DNA from: Leifsonia xyli subsp. cynodontis DSM 46306
Lineage (GTDB): Bacteria > Actinomycetota > Actinomycetes > Actinomycetales > Microbacteriaceae
Assembly: GCF_000470775.1 (NCBI RefSeq)
Contig: NC_022438.1
Coordinates: 1 to 64,000 of the forward strand
Length of the DNA: 64,000 nt
Direction: 5' to 3'
Of this stretch, positions 21,404 through 30,939 are shown piece after piece. The notes under the pieces are model-generated. The model saw only the letters and a program-made list of their open reading frames with translations. It searched no databases and was not told where the DNA came from. How positions within the stretch are numbered: the first letter of the stretch is position 1; every line of letters begins with the position of its first letter. A program made the position numbers and the translations under genes.

Positions 21404-23101
21404 TCAGCTTCCGGTGCAGTAGGTCAGTTCGACCGTGGTGCCCTGAGGAACGTCGCCAGGAGTCACGGACTGGGTGCGCACCATCGGCGCGCCCTTGTCC
21501 TGCGGGCAACTGGGGTCGGCCTTCGGTTGCGCCGTGAGCCCCAGCTGCTGCAAGACGCCGGTGGCTGCCGATATCGACTGACCGGTGAGATCGGTCAGAG
21601 TGACTTTGCCGCTGGAGACCGTGAGCGCGATGGAGTCACCCTCGTGCGCGGAGCCGCCCGCGGCCGGAGTGGACGACAGGACGATGTTCGCGCCGATCGT
21701 TGCCGAGCTCTCGGTCGTCGTCGGACCGAGAGCGAGCCCGGCGGCTTCGAGGGCGGCTTTCGCCGCATCCACCGTCATGTTGTGAACATCGGGTACGGTC
21801 ACCGTCTTCTTGCCGGAGGAAACGAAGAGATTGATGGTGTCGCCGGTGGCCACGACGATGCCGGGGGCAGGATCTGTGCGCATGATCTGGCCCTCGGGAT
21901 AGGTGGAACTCGTCTCGGTCGTCTGTGTCCACTTCAGCCGGAGGCCCTCGAGCTGCTTGGTGGCGGCGTCGAGCGTCTGGCCGGTGAGGCTCGGCACCTC
22001 GCGGGAGGTCTCGGGCATGGTCACACTCGGTGCGAGGCGGAGCACCCACGCGAGCACGGCGACGATGACCACCGCCATGACCGCGACGCCCGCCCAGATC
22101 CAGATGACCGGGGGACGGCGCTGCGTCCTGGTCATCGTCTGGTCCTCCGCCAGCTGGCGAAATGCCGCCTCCGGGCCGGAGACCGCGCTCGGCGGGGCGC
22201 CGAACAGTGTCTTGGAGAATTTGTCGGTCTCTTTTTGGTGCGGGACACGGCCGGCGACGGCCTCTTCGAGATGGGTGCGGAACTCCGCAACGGTCTGGAA
22301 ACGATCGAAGCGGTCTTTGGCGAGGGAGTGCGCCACCACGGCATCCATCGCCGGTGACACCTTGGGATTGATCGTGCTTGGGTCGACGGCGGTCTCGCTC
22401 ACATGCTGGTAAGCGACCGCCACCGGGGTATCGCCGCGGAACGGCGGTCGACCGGTCAGCATCTCGAACAGCACGACACCGGTCGAGTAGAGGTCGGTGC
22501 GTGCGTCCACGGACTCGCCCTTGGCCTGCTCGGGCGAGAAGTAGCTCGCGGTTCCGAGCACGGCGGTCGTCTGGGCGACTGTCGCCGAGGAGTCGCTGAT
22601 CGCGCGGGCGATGCCGAAGTCCATGACTTTGACCTGCCCGGACTTGGCGATCATCACGTTGCCAGGCTTGATGTCGCGGTGTACGACGCCGGCGCGGTGC
22701 GAGTACTCGAGGGCCGTGAGGATGCCCTCGGTGATCCGGACAGTCTCTTCGGTCTCGAGTGTGCCGGCTTTGATGAGGTCCTTCAGGAGCACGCCGTCGA
22801 CGTACTCCATGACGATGAAGGGCAGCTGCGCTTCGTGGCCGTCGGCCTCGCGGACGGTCTCCTCGCCGGCGTCGAAGACCCGGACGATCGTCGGGTGCGC
22901 CATACGCGCCGCTGCCTGGGCCTCCTGCCGGAACCGCGTGCGGAACGACGGGTCGGTTGCCAGCGACGGTTTGAGGAGCTTGATGGCGACCGTGCGGCCG
23001 AGGCGGGTGTCCGTTCCCCGGTGGACGTCCGACATCCCACCACGCCCGATGAGTTCGCCCACCTGATATCGGCCTGCGAGCAGGCGGCTATCTGGGCTCA
23101 A
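21404..23101 (-). CDS. pknB: Serine/threonine protein kinase PknB with PASTA domains
   Basis: Transmembrane kinase that senses peptidoglycan fragments and phosphorylates division and wall-synthesis proteins. The TTG start at 23101 is preceded by AAGGAG and gives MSPDSRLLAGRYQVGELIGRGG. The kinase domain (about residues 12-275) has VAIKLLK, HRDIKPGNV, MDFG and APE-like SPEQA motifs. A membrane helix lies near 335-357 (WIWAGVAVMAVVIVAVLAW). Three extracellular PASTA repeats follow, ending in VPQGTTVELTYCTG. The length of 565 is slightly short because there are three rather than four PASTA units. It converges with pabA across 26 bases. Confidence 0.95.
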   Translation of the reverse strand: MSPDSRLLAGRYQVGELIGRGGMSDVHRGTDTRLGRTVAIKLLKPSLATDPSFRTRFRQEAQAAARMAHPTIVRVFDAGEETVREADGHEAQLPFIVMEYVDGVLLKDLIKAGTLETEETVRITEGILTALEYSHRAGVVHRDIKPGNVMIAKSGQVKVMDFGIARAISDSSATVAQTTAVLGTASYFSPEQAKGESVDARTDLYSTGVVLFEMLTGRPPFRGDTPVAVAYQHVSETAVDPSTINPKVSPAMDAVVAHSLAKDRFDRFQTVAEFRTHLEEAVAGRVPHQKETDKFSKTLFGAPPSAVSGPEAAFRQLAEDQTMTRTQRRPPVIWIWAGVAVMAVVIVAVLAWVLRLAPSVTMPETSREVPSLTGQTLDAATKQLEGLRLKWTQTTETSSTYPEGQIMRTDPAPGIVVATGDTINLFVSSGKKTVTVPDVHNMTVDAAKAALEAAGLALGPTTTESSATIGANIVLSSTPAAGGSAHEGDSIALTVSSGKVTLTDLTGQSISAATGVLQQLGLTAQPKADPSCPQDKGAPMVRTQSVTPGDVPQGTTVELTYCTGS

Positions 23102-23173
23102 AGCGAACTCCTTCCGGCGGGTGGCTCTGGCTAGTTTAGCGGGCTGATTCTGGGCAACTCCCTCGTGTGGGGG

Positions 23174-24889
23174 TCAGGGGGACGACGGCGGATTGACCGG
23201 TCCGGTGGCGGGGAGCACCTTGTAGTCCGCCGCTGCCGACTGCGCCGATTCGACCGACTCGCCCTGGTTGCAGAAGATGGTGTAGGTCAGCGAGTAGTCA
23301 CCGGCGCTGCTGGGCGACCAGGTGAACTTGGTGTCGTTCACCGGCGTCTGCTTCTGGCCGTTGATGTAGAGCGCGCGACCTATGAGGTTCTGCCCGGCCG
23401 GGCATATCGCGGAGCCGAACGAGACCACGATCTGCGAGTTTGCCGTGCCCTGGCCCGACGGCGGATGGACGGTGACGCTGTCGCCCGGAGTCGGGATCGG
23501 GGTGACCGGCCCATAGACCTTCACCGTGACCGTAGTGCCCTTCGGAACCGGGCCCGTCGGGTTCACGGAGTAGACCGTGCTCACTTTCGAGCTGTCGGTT
23601 GCGGCGCTGCCGGTCTGGACGTCGGTCACCATGCCGAGAGTGTCGAGCCTTTGGCGTGCCTGGTCGGCGGTCAGGCCGACGAAATCCCCCTCGGCGATCT
23701 GAGCCGTCGTACTGGTCGGGGTGGTCGTCGCCACCGGCGTCGGTGTTGTGGACGGGGCCGATTGGGTCGTGCTGGTCGAGGCCGCCGGGGTTTTGCCGTT
23801 CGGCTGAACGAGCAGTGCGATGATCGTGCCGATCAGGACGAGCACGAGCAGAGCGATGAGCGCGATGAGCGGCCACGTCCAGGGACTGCGCTTCTTTTCT
23901 TCCGCCTCCTCGTCTGTCGTTTGCTCTCCGGCGCTCTGACCGGCGGCGGAAGGCAGGATGGCCGTCGCCTGGGTCGCCGCGCCGCCTGGCGAGGTCATGA
24001 GCACGGTCGCGGTGTCGGTCGCGGCGGCCGCGCCGAGGATCGCGGGGACCGAGGCGGCGGCGGCACGCACATCCCCCCTCCGCAGCGCCTGGGCGGCGCG
24101 GGCGAGGTGCGCGGCGGAAGAGGGGCGATCGGCGGGGTTCTTCGCGATGCAAGTGAAGACGAGGTTGCGGACCGGCTCGGCCACGATGGCGGGGAGCTCC
24201 GGCGGAGCCTCGTTGATCTGGGCCATCGCGATCGCGACCTGCGACTCGCCGGTGAACGGTCGCCGGCCGGCGAGGCACTCGTACGCGACGATGCCGAGCG
24301 AGTAGATGTCGGTCGTCGGTGAGGCCGGATGGCCCGACGCCTGCTCGGGCGAGAGGTACTGGACCGTCCCCATCACCTGACCGGTCGCGGTGAGCGGCAC
24401 CTGGTCGGCGATGCGCGCGATGCCGAAGTCGGTGATCTTCACCCGGCCGTCCGGCGTGATCAGCAGGTTGCCCGGCTTGATGTCGCGGTGAACGAGACCG
24501 GCGGTGTGCGCCGCATGCAGCGCGGCGGCGGTCTGCGCGACGATGTCGAGCGTGCGGTCGGTGCTGAGGATGTGCTCGCATTCCAGGATCGTCGAGAGCG
24601 CTTCCCCGGGCACGAGCTCCATCACGAGGTAGGCGCTGCCCTCTTCTTCGCCGTAGTCGTAGACGTTCGCGATGCCTTCGTGGTTGACAAGCGCAGCGTG
24701 ACGGGCCTCGGCGCGGAAACGCTCGAGGAAGCCCGGGTCGCCGAGGTACTCGTCTTTGAGGATCTTGATCGCCACCGTGCGGCCGATGACGAGATCGGTG
24801 GCCTGCCAGACCTCGCCCATCCCACCGATCGCGATCCGCGACTGCAGCTCGTATCGTCCTACGAAGGTGAGCCCTGCTGTGGGTCTCAT
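23174..24889 (-). CDS. pknA: Serine/threonine protein kinase PknA-like
   Basis: Second kinase of the cluster. The kinase domain occupies about residues 10-270, with the glycine loop IAIGGMGEVW, Lys in VAIKILK, HRDIKPGNLL and TDFGIARI. An alanine-rich juxtamembrane stretch leads to a membrane helix (WPLIALIALLVLVLIGTII). The extracellular part has a Ser/Thr/Pro-rich linker, one PASTA-like unit (FVGLTADQARQRLDTLGM) and a terminal beta-rich domain with two cysteines. An extracellular region is unusual for PknA, which often ends after the helix. It overlaps pbpA by four bases. Confidence 0.92.
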   Translation of the reverse strand: MRPTAGLTFVGRYELQSRIAIGGMGEVWQATDLVIGRTVAIKILKDEYLGDPGFLERFRAEARHAALVNHEGIANVYDYGEEEGSAYLVMELVPGEALSTILECEHILSTDRTLDIVAQTAAALHAAHTAGLVHRDIKPGNLLITPDGRVKITDFGIARIADQVPLTATGQVMGTVQYLSPEQASGHPASPTTDIYSLGIVAYECLAGRRPFTGESQVAIAMAQINEAPPELPAIVAEPVRNLVFTCIAKNPADRPSSAAHLARAAQALRRGDVRAAAASVPAILGAAAATDTATVLMTSPGGAATQATAILPSAAGQSAGEQTTDEEAEEKKRSPWTWPLIALIALLVLVLIGTIIALLVQPNGKTPAASTSTTQSAPSTTPTPVATTTPTSTTAQIAEGDFVGLTADQARQRLDTLGMVTDVQTGSAATDSSKVSTVYSVNPTGPVPKGTTVTVKVYGPVTPIPTPGDSVTVHPPSGQGTANSQIVVSFGSAICPAGQNLIGRALYINGQKQTPVNDTKFTWSPSSAGDYSLTYTIFCNQGESVESAQSAAADYKVLPATGPVNPPSSP

Positions 24890-26340
24890 TTATTCAGCAC
24901 CGCCTCTAGTACTTTCTTCGCGATCGGCGCGGCAATCTGGTTGCCTGTGCCGCTCTGACCACGTCCACCGCCATTTTCCACGACAACTGCCACAGCGAAT
25001 CGAGGGTCATCGGCCGGCGCGAATCCGGTGAACCACAGCGTGTACGGGTCGTTCACCCCGTTCTGCGCCGTTCCCGTCTTCCCGCCGACTTGAACCCCGT
25101 CTATTCTTGCATTGCTTGCCACACCACGATCAACGCCGTCCACCATCATTTGCTTGATCGTGTCAGCGGTCGACTGACTCATCGGCTGAGAGAACTCCTT
25201 CGCCTGAAAGCTCTCGATCGTCTGTAGGTCGGCCGAGCGGATCGAGTCCACCAGGTTCGGGGTCATGAGCTTTCCGCCGTTCGCGACCGCGGCGGAGACC
25301 ATCGCCATCTGCAGCGGGGTCGCCTGGTCGTCCATCTGCCCGAACGAGCCCAGAGCGCGCTGCGCCGGGTCCGTGTACAGCGGGTAGGTGCTCTTCTCCA
25401 CCGGGATGGGGATGCTCAGCGACTGGTTGAAGCCGAACTTGTCGGCCTGGTCCTTGATGACCTGTGGTTTCAGCTGCATTCCGAGCTCCGCGAACGGGAT
25501 GTTGCAGGAGAGGATCTGAGCGGTCGCGATCGACACGGTATCGCCCGGGCCGCAAGTGGAGAGCGAGTCGTTCTTGACGATCGTCGGCGAGCCGGGCAGC
25601 TGGAGCGACGCGAGGTTGGGCAGCTGGCTGTTCTCGGTGTAGTCGCCGCTGCCGAAGGCCGCAGCGCTCATGACGGGTTTGAACGTCGAGCCCGGCGGGT
25701 TGAGATCGCCGCCGATGGTCCGGTTGATGAGCGGATCGCCCGAGGCTTCGATCAGGCGCTGGTAGGTGGCGTTGACGGCTTCGGTGTCATGGCCGGCGAG
25801 CGTGTTCGGGTCGTAGTTCGGCTTCGAGACCATCGCGAGGATGCGGCCGGTCTTCGGCTCCAGGAGCACCACGGCGCCCTGCTGGTCGCCGAGCGCATCC
25901 CACGCGGCCTGCTGCGCCACCGGGTCGATCGTCGTCTCCACACTGGCGCCCTGAGGGTTCTTGCCGGTGAGGACGGCGTTGATGCGGTCGAAGAACTGCG
26001 AGTTCGAGGTGCCGCTCAGCTTGTCGTCCAGAGCGCCCTCGAGCCCGGTCGCTTCGCCGTTGAGCGGGTAGAACCCGGTGACGGCGGAGTAGAGCGGGCC
26101 GTTCGAGTAGACGCGCTGCCATTTGTACATATCGGTCGAAGGGACGGACTGGGCGATCGGCTGGCCGGCGACGAGGATGGCGCCGCGCTGGGCCGCGTAG
26201 CTGTCGTTCCGCGCGCGGGTGTTGCGTGCGTCCGCGGCCAGCGCATCCGTCTGGAACACCTGGATGATGGAGGTCGACACCAGCAGGGCGAGGAACATCG
26301 CCAGCACGACCGTGCTGACGCGTTTGATCTCGCGGTTCAT
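24886..26340 (-). CDS. pbpA: Penicillin-binding protein PbpA (class B transpeptidase)
   Basis: Transpeptidase that cross-links peptidoglycan, usually working with the adjacent RodA. It has 484 residues and an N-terminal membrane anchor (VVLAMFLALLVSTSIIQVF, about 11-29). The transpeptidase motifs are STFK (Ser218 nucleophile, Lys221), SCN (278-280) and KTGT (421-424). The short dimerisation domain is typical of actinobacterial PbpA. It begins one base after the rodA stop and overlaps pknA by four bases, so it sits in a tightly coupled operon. Confidence 0.94.
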   Translation of the reverse strand: MNREIKRVSTVVLAMFLALLVSTSIIQVFQTDALAADARNTRARNDSYAAQRGAILVAGQPIAQSVPSTDMYKWQRVYSNGPLYSAVTGFYPLNGEATGLEGALDDKLSGTSNSQFFDRINAVLTGKNPQGASVETTIDPVAQQAAWDALGDQQGAVVLLEPKTGRILAMVSKPNYDPNTLAGHDTEAVNATYQRLIEASGDPLINRTIGGDLNPPGSTFKPVMSAAAFGSGDYTENSQLPNLASLQLPGSPTIVKNDSLSTCGPGDTVSIATAQILSCNIPFAELGMQLKPQVIKDQADKFGFNQSLSIPIPVEKSTYPLYTDPAQRALGSFGQMDDQATPLQMAMVSAAVANGGKLMTPNLVDSIRSADLQTIESFQAKEFSQPMSQSTADTIKQMMVDGVDRGVASNARIDGVQVGGKTGTAQNGVNDPYTLWFTGFAPADDPRFAVAVVVENGGGRGQSGTGNQIAAPIAKKVLEAVLNK

Positions 26341-26341
26341 C

Positions 26342-27736
26342 TCAGCTCACCACCAGTCGGGGTTGGTTGCGGACGGTGTCGGAGAGCCGCAGAAGCAGAG
26401 CGACGATGATCCAGTTCGCGACGAGCGAGGAGCCGCCCGCCGCCAGGAGCGGTGTGGTCAGACCGGTCAGCGGGATCACGCGGGTCACGCCGCCGATCAC
26501 GATGAAGCACTGCAGCGCGACCGTGAAAGAGAGCCCGACGGCGAGGAGCTTGCCGAAATCGTCCTGTCCGGCGAACCCGATGCGCAAACCGCGGGCGACG
26601 AAGACGAGGTAGAGCGCGAAGATGGCGAAGAGACCGGCCAGGCCGAGCTCCTCGCCGAGGCTCGCGATGATGTAGTCGCTGCGGGCGACCGGCGTGACCC
26701 ACGGCTGGCCCTGGCCGAGTCCAGTGCCGATGAGGCCGCCGTGCGCCAGTCCGAACAGTCCCTGAACCAGCTGGTACGAACCGCCGTCCTCCTGGTACAC
26801 GCGCTGCGAGAAGGGGATCAGCCAGTTCTCGAAGCGGTCGTGGACGTAGACGAGAACCTGGCTCGCGACGAAGGCGCCGCCGACGATGAGCAGCAGGCCG
26901 AGGAGGACCCAGCTGATCCGCGAGGTCGCAACGTACAGCATCACGAGGAAGAGGCCGAAGATCAGCAGACCGGTGCCCAGGTCGCGCTGGAAGACGATGA
27001 CGGCCACCGACATCAGCCAGACGATCATGATGGGGCCGAGGTCTCGGGCGCGCGGGAAGCGGATTCCGAGCGCCTTCTTGCCGACCGCCGAGAGCGAGTC
27101 GCGTGCCTGCACGAGGTAGCCCGCGAAGAACACGGCGAGGCAGAGCTTCGCGATCTCTCCGGGCTGGAAGCTGAACGGCCCGATCCCGATCCAGACGCGC
27201 GCGCCGTAGATCTCCTTGCCGATGCCGGGAAGCATGGGCAGAAGGAGCAGCACCAGCGCGGCGAATCCGAAGATGTAGGTGTAGCGCTGTAGCACGCGGT
27301 GGTTCCGGATGACGACGATGACTGCGATGGCGCAGACGATGGCGATCCCGGCCCAGGCGATCTGCTTGATACCGTCCGCGTTCCAGCCGGTCACCTTGAA
27401 GTGGATGTCGATGCGGTAGATCTCCGCGATACCGATTCCTGTGAGCACTGACGCGATCGGGAGGAGGAACGGGTCCGCTTGCGGCGCGACGAAGCGCAGG
27501 GCGATGTGCATCCCGATCACGATCGCGGACAGGCCGGCGCCGAAGTAGACCAGCGTGAGGTCGATGTGGCCCAGTGAGCCGAGCTGGACCAGCACGATCG
27601 CCGCGGCATTGATTCCACAGGCGATGATCAGGAGGAAAAGTTCCAGGTTGCGCTGCTTCGCTGGCAGGCGCAACCGTTTGACCGGACCGGTGTCCGGTCT
27701 GGCCCGGCGGCGCTCGCCCACGCTACTGCCGGACAT
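26342..27736 (-). CDS. rodA: RodA/FtsW-family peptidoglycan glycosyltransferase
   Basis: SEDS polymerase that extends glycan strands from lipid II with PbpA as partner. The 464-residue protein has about ten membrane helices after a basic N-terminus (KRLRLPAKQRNLELF). SEDS hallmarks are QPGEIAKLCLAVFFAG, the FQRDLGTGLLIFGLF segment with the catalytic Asp, and GLGQGQPWVTPVARSDYI followed by EELGLAG. It overlaps the phosphatase gene by 14 bases upstream and nearly touches pbpA downstream. Confidence 0.94.
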   Translation of the reverse strand: MSGSSVGERRRARPDTGPVKRLRLPAKQRNLELFLLIIACGINAAAIVLVQLGSLGHIDLTLVYFGAGLSAIVIGMHIALRFVAPQADPFLLPIASVLTGIGIAEIYRIDIHFKVTGWNADGIKQIAWAGIAIVCAIAVIVVIRNHRVLQRYTYIFGFAALVLLLLPMLPGIGKEIYGARVWIGIGPFSFQPGEIAKLCLAVFFAGYLVQARDSLSAVGKKALGIRFPRARDLGPIMIVWLMSVAVIVFQRDLGTGLLIFGLFLVMLYVATSRISWVLLGLLLIVGGAFVASQVLVYVHDRFENWLIPFSQRVYQEDGGSYQLVQGLFGLAHGGLIGTGLGQGQPWVTPVARSDYIIASLGEELGLAGLFAIFALYLVFVARGLRIGFAGQDDFGKLLAVGLSFTVALQCFIVIGGVTRVIPLTGLTTPLLAAGGSSLVANWIIVALLLRLSDTVRNQPRLVVS

Positions 27737-28967
27737 CGCTCAGCCTGTCCACGATGGTCTGCGCCGCGGCGAGGTCGGTGGCGTTGATGGTTTGCTGCAC
27801 GAGCTGCTTGTCGTAGACGGGGAGGTCGCTGACGGGAACATCCGATTCCTTGTAGACATGCGAGAGCACGATCGGGCCGAGGTTCTGCTGCACGCCCTGG
27901 AAGATGGCGACATTGCCCGAGGACGACTCACCGACGAAATAGCGGGACTGGGTCCACTGGTAGCTGACGAGCACGGCGACAGCGATGGCGACGAGGAGCG
28001 CGGCCAGCCCGATCCTCCAGGTCAGCCGCCGCCGGCGGAAGCGGCGGGCGTCTTCCTCGATGAGTTCGTCGAGGTAGCCCTCCGATTCCGACTCGAAGTG
28101 GGTGGGGCCGGTGGCCGGGCGGATGGGGTGGATGCGCAGGGTGGGCAGCCGTGAAGCGCGGGTGACCGGTCTGGGCTCGCCGAACTGCAACGGCGCGGCG
28201 GCGGAACCCACGGTGATCGGGTCCTTCACGACATCCCCGCGGGAGACATCGCCGATGTCGAGGACGACGGCGGTGACATTGTCGGGGGCGCCGGCGTCCA
28301 GGCTCTGCTTCAGGAGCTTGTCGGCCACCTGCTTCGGGCCGTCTTTGGCGGCGAGTGCCGCTTGGAGGTCGTCGTGCTTGACGACGCCGCTGAGCCCATC
28401 GGAGCAGATCAGCCATCGATCGCCGGGTTGCGTCTCCAGAGTCCAGGTGTCGATCTCGGGAGAGGCGTCCACATCGCCGAGCACGCGCATCAGAACGGAA
28501 CGGCGAGGATGGACCATCGCCTCCTCTTCGGTGATGCGGCCGCTGTCTACGAGACGCTGCACGAACGTGTGGTCGGTGGAGACCTGCTTGAGCTCTCCCG
28601 CGCGGAAGAGATAGATGCGGGAATCGCCGATGTGCGCGAGCGCGATCTGGTCGCCGACACGGATCATCGCGCTCACCGTCGTGCCCATCCCGGTCAGCTC
28701 GGGGTGTTCGAACACGGTCTCGGCGAGGAGCGAGTTCGCGGCGATCAGCGCGGATTGCAGCGCGAACTCCGCCTCCGACGCGCTCGCGTAGTCCCTGTCG
28801 GCCTCGCGGATGCGGCCGACCGCGATCGCGCTGGCGACATCGCCGCCGGCGTGGCCGCCCATCCCGTCGGCGACGACGAAGAGGTCCCGCCCCGCATAGC
28901 CGGAATCCTGGTTGTTCGAGCGGATCTTCCCGACGTGGGAGACAGCCGCTGCCCTGTTCGCAGCCAC
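27723..28967 (-). CDS. pstP: PP2C-type serine/threonine phosphatase PstP
   Basis: Dephosphorylates PknA, PknB and their targets. The 414-residue protein starts with GTG at 28967. The N-terminal PPM domain (about residues 5-240) has metal-binding acidic motifs in SNNQDSGYAG, VADGMGGHAGG, AHIGDSRIYLF and CSDGLSGVV. A cytosolic linker with a basic patch precedes one membrane helix (IGLAALLVAIAVAVLVSY, about 305-323), and an extracellular domain of about 90 residues follows. The gene is in its usual place between the FHA genes and rodA. Confidence 0.94.
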   Translation of the reverse strand: MAANRAAAVSHVGKIRSNNQDSGYAGRDLFVVADGMGGHAGGDVASAIAVGRIREADRDYASASEAEFALQSALIAANSLLAETVFEHPELTGMGTTVSAMIRVGDQIALAHIGDSRIYLFRAGELKQVSTDHTFVQRLVDSGRITEEEAMVHPRRSVLMRVLGDVDASPEIDTWTLETQPGDRWLICSDGLSGVVKHDDLQAALAAKDGPKQVADKLLKQSLDAGAPDNVTAVVLDIGDVSRGDVVKDPITVGSAAAPLQFGEPRPVTRASRLPTLRIHPIRPATGPTHFESESEGYLDELIEEDARRFRRRRLTWRIGLAALLVAIAVAVLVSYQWTQSRYFVGESSSGNVAIFQGVQQNLGPIVLSHVYKESDVPVSDLPVYDKQLVQQTINATDLAAAQTIVDRLSDVRQ

Positions 28968-28970
28968 GGC

Positions 28971-29525
28971 CTACCGTCGCAGCTCGAATGTGGTCGTCCC
29001 GATCTTGATCGGGGTGTCGAGCGGGACCTGGGTCGGGACGGTCACGCGGCGGCCGTCGAGGAATGTGCCGTTGGTGGAGTCGAGGTCCTGGATCATCCAC
29101 TCGTCGTTCCACAACAGCAGGCGGGAGTGGTGGGTCGAGGTGTAGTCGTCTCGGATCACGAGACCGGACTCGTTCGAGCGGCCGATGGTGATCGGATCGC
29201 GGCCGAGGGCGAGCTCGGTGCCCGCGCGCGGGCCCGAGGAGATCACGAGCCGGTGGGCGGTCTGAACGCTCGCTTTCGTGCCGCCCGCCGTGTTGGCGCC
29301 GGCGGGAAGAGTGGAGACGGGCGCGTGCTGCAGGACCGGCCCGGTGGGTTCGGCCACGCCGGCGGGCGCCGCAGCGGGGAACGCCGCCTGCGCCTCGGGG
29401 AGCTTCCGAACGCGCTGGCCGAACAGGTCGGTGCGCAGTGCGTAGACGATGCCGAAGACGCACAGCCAGAGCAGCAGCAGAAAGCCGAACCGGAGCACGA
29501 GGAGGGTGAGCTCGGACGGGTTCAC
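28971..29525 (-). CDS. fhaB: FHA-domain membrane protein FhaB (FipA partner type)
   Basis: Phosphothreonine-binding adaptor that reads PknA/PknB signals at the division site. The 184-residue protein has an N-terminal membrane helix (LVLRFGFLLLLWLCVFGIVY) and a flexible Ala/Pro linker. The C-terminal FHA domain carries ITIGRSNESGLVI, STHHSRL and LDSTNGTFLDGRRV. The GTG start at 29525 overlaps the stop of fhaA by four bases, indicating coupling. FhaB in mycobacteria interacts with FtsZ and FtsQ; the same here is inferred. Confidence 0.92.
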   Translation of the reverse strand: MNPSELTLLVLRFGFLLLLWLCVFGIVYALRTDLFGQRVRKLPEAQAAFPAAAPAGVAEPTGPVLQHAPVSTLPAGANTAGGTKASVQTAHRLVISSGPRAGTELALGRDPITIGRSNESGLVIRDDYTSTHHSRLLLWNDEWMIQDLDSTNGTFLDGRRVTVPTQVPLDTPIKIGTTTFELRR

Positions 29526-30238
29526 GATGGCCCCCAGAAGTTGTCGCGGGCAGCGCCGCCGCTGCTTGCGGGCGCGGCCTGCGGCAGCACGCGGAACACG
29601 ATCCGGGTCCGGCCGATGGCGATGACCGAGTCGGGGTCGAGGATGGCCTTCCCGACCGGCTCCCCGTTCAGTTTCGAGCCGTTCGTGGAACCGAGATCCT
29701 CCACCTGGGCGCGGTTGCCATCCCAGGTGATCATGACGTGTTTGCGGGAGATGCTAGTGTCGTCGACCGTGATGTCGGCTTCGCTGCCGCGGCCGACCAC
29801 CGTGCGGGCGTGTGTCAGCGGGTAGTGTCGGCCGTTCACATCCAGCACGGGTGTCCAGGCGATTTCGCTCTTGACATTCTCAGAGTCGACTTCCAGCATC
29901 CCGACTGCGATGTCCGGATCCTCCCGCAGCTCGATCGAGAGCCCCCCGGCAAACTGGTAGCGCTGGGCGGCGGCGTGCTTCTGCGCGAACGAGACCAGCT
30001 CGTCGGTCAGCGCAATGCCCATCGAGCGCATCCGCTTGTGATCGGCGGGCGACATTCTGAGCACGAACCGGTTGGGTGCGAGCACCCGATCGCGGGAGAC
30101 CACAGCGGCCCGGGTGTCCAGCTCCTTGCGGAGCGCGCTGGTGAGCTCCACCGGCTGCAGCCCAGAGCGGAATGTCTTCGCGAACGCGCCATTGACGGCG
30201 CGCTCAAGCCCCCGCTCGAAGTTGTCCAGTATGCCCAC
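29522..30238 (-). CDS. fhaA: FhaA: DUF3662 plus FHA domain protein
   Basis: Adaptor that binds phosphorylated targets such as MviN/MurJ-type proteins to control lipid II supply. The N-terminal DUF3662 domain (residues 1-110, beginning GILDNFERGLERAVNGAF) is followed by a short linker. The FHA domain has RTVVGRGSEADITV, DTSISRKHVMI and DLGSTNGSKLNG. The 238-residue length is shorter than the mycobacterial protein because the long central linker is missing. It is the first gene of the minus-strand kinase operon; the promoter must lie between 30239 and the tRNA-Leu gene. Confidence 0.92.
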   Translation of the reverse strand: MGILDNFERGLERAVNGAFAKTFRSGLQPVELTSALRKELDTRAAVVSRDRVLAPNRFVLRMSPADHKRMRSMGIALTDELVSFAQKHAAAQRYQFAGGLSIELREDPDIAVGMLEVDSENVKSEIAWTPVLDVNGRHYPLTHARTVVGRGSEADITVDDTSISRKHVMITWDGNRAQVEDLGSTNGSKLNGEPVGKAILDPDSVIAIGRTRIVFRVLPQAAPASSGGAARDNFWGPS

Positions 30239-30390
30239 AGTCTCCCGCTCCCGGCTTGCCAGCTACATGCATGTTAGTCGGAACGAATGGAAAGGCACCT
30301 CATCCCGGCTGGCTATTGACGGAAGATGCTTCGCAGAGGGGGATCGCGATTCGTAGTCGGAGACCTCACCGTGTTACAGTCTCCTGGTTC

Positions 30391-30474
30391 GCGCGAGTGG
30401 CGGAATTGGCAGACGCGCTGGCTTCAGGTGCCAGTGCCCGCGAGGGCGTGGGGGTTCAAGTCCCCCCTCGCGCA
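30391..30474 (+). tRNA. tRNA-Leu (anticodon CAG)
   Basis: Class II tRNA of 84 bases. The acceptor stem pairs GCGCGAG (30391-30397) with CTCGCGC (30467-30473). The anticodon CAG is at 30425-30427, the variable arm is long (TGCCCGCGAGGGCGT), and the T arm is GGGGGTTCAAGTCCCCC. No CCA is encoded. Position next to fhaA is conserved in actinobacteria. Confidence 0.95.
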
Positions 30475-30483
30475 CGGAAAGCG

Positions 30484-30520
30484 GAAGACCCCCGAGATGA
30501 TCGGGGGTCTTCTTCGTTTC
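30484..30520 (+). terminator. Rho-independent terminator after tRNA-Leu
   Basis: GAAGACCCCCGA (30484-30495) pairs with TCGGGGGTCTTC (30501-30512) around the loop GATGA. TTCGTTTC follows. This is a 12-base GC-rich stem with a T-rich tail. Confidence 0.85.
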
Positions 30521-30575
30521 GGCCCCGAGTAAGGGGCGATCGCGGTGGGGAAACGATCGGTGCGAGAATCGGCAG

Positions 30576-30813
30576 CTAGAAGAGCGCGGCCAGCGCACGC
30601 AGCTCGTCGGCGAAGACCAGCGGAACGACCAGGTCCAGCAGGCCGCCGATCCCCGCCGTGAGCAGTGCGGCGCCGGCCGCGATGACGATGAGTGCCGCGA
30701 ACAGCCGCAGATAAGCGTTCCCGAGGGTCTTCTCCCGCAGGACCGCGAGTACCTCTCGCGCCCGAGCCTTCCGCCGCCCCCGTGAGCGGAAGCATGTGAT
30801 CCAGCGTGGTCAT
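30576..30813 (-). pseudogene. Small membrane protein, probably frameshifted
   Basis: An ATG at 30813 with a strong upstream AAAGGGGTGAAACG begins TTLDHMLPLTGAAEGSGARG. A different frame continues with REVLAVLREKTLGNAYLRL and a hydrophobic helix (FAALIVIAAGAALLTAGI), ending in ADELRALAALF and a stop at 30576. That second frame has no usable start codon after its upstream stop. Joined by a one-base shift near 30740-30755 the two give a plausible protein of about 78 residues with one membrane segment. I do not recognise the family. An alternative is that neither part is a gene. Confidence 0.4.
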
Positions 30814-30939
30814 CGTTTCACCCCTTTACTGTCTGGCCGACATGCCCAGTCCATCGGACGGCGCTTCGCCGGACATCGGGCTACAGGCGGGGATCGCGTC
30901 ATCCGTGGGGATGAGCCGGGCTCGGGCGCGCTGCGCTAG

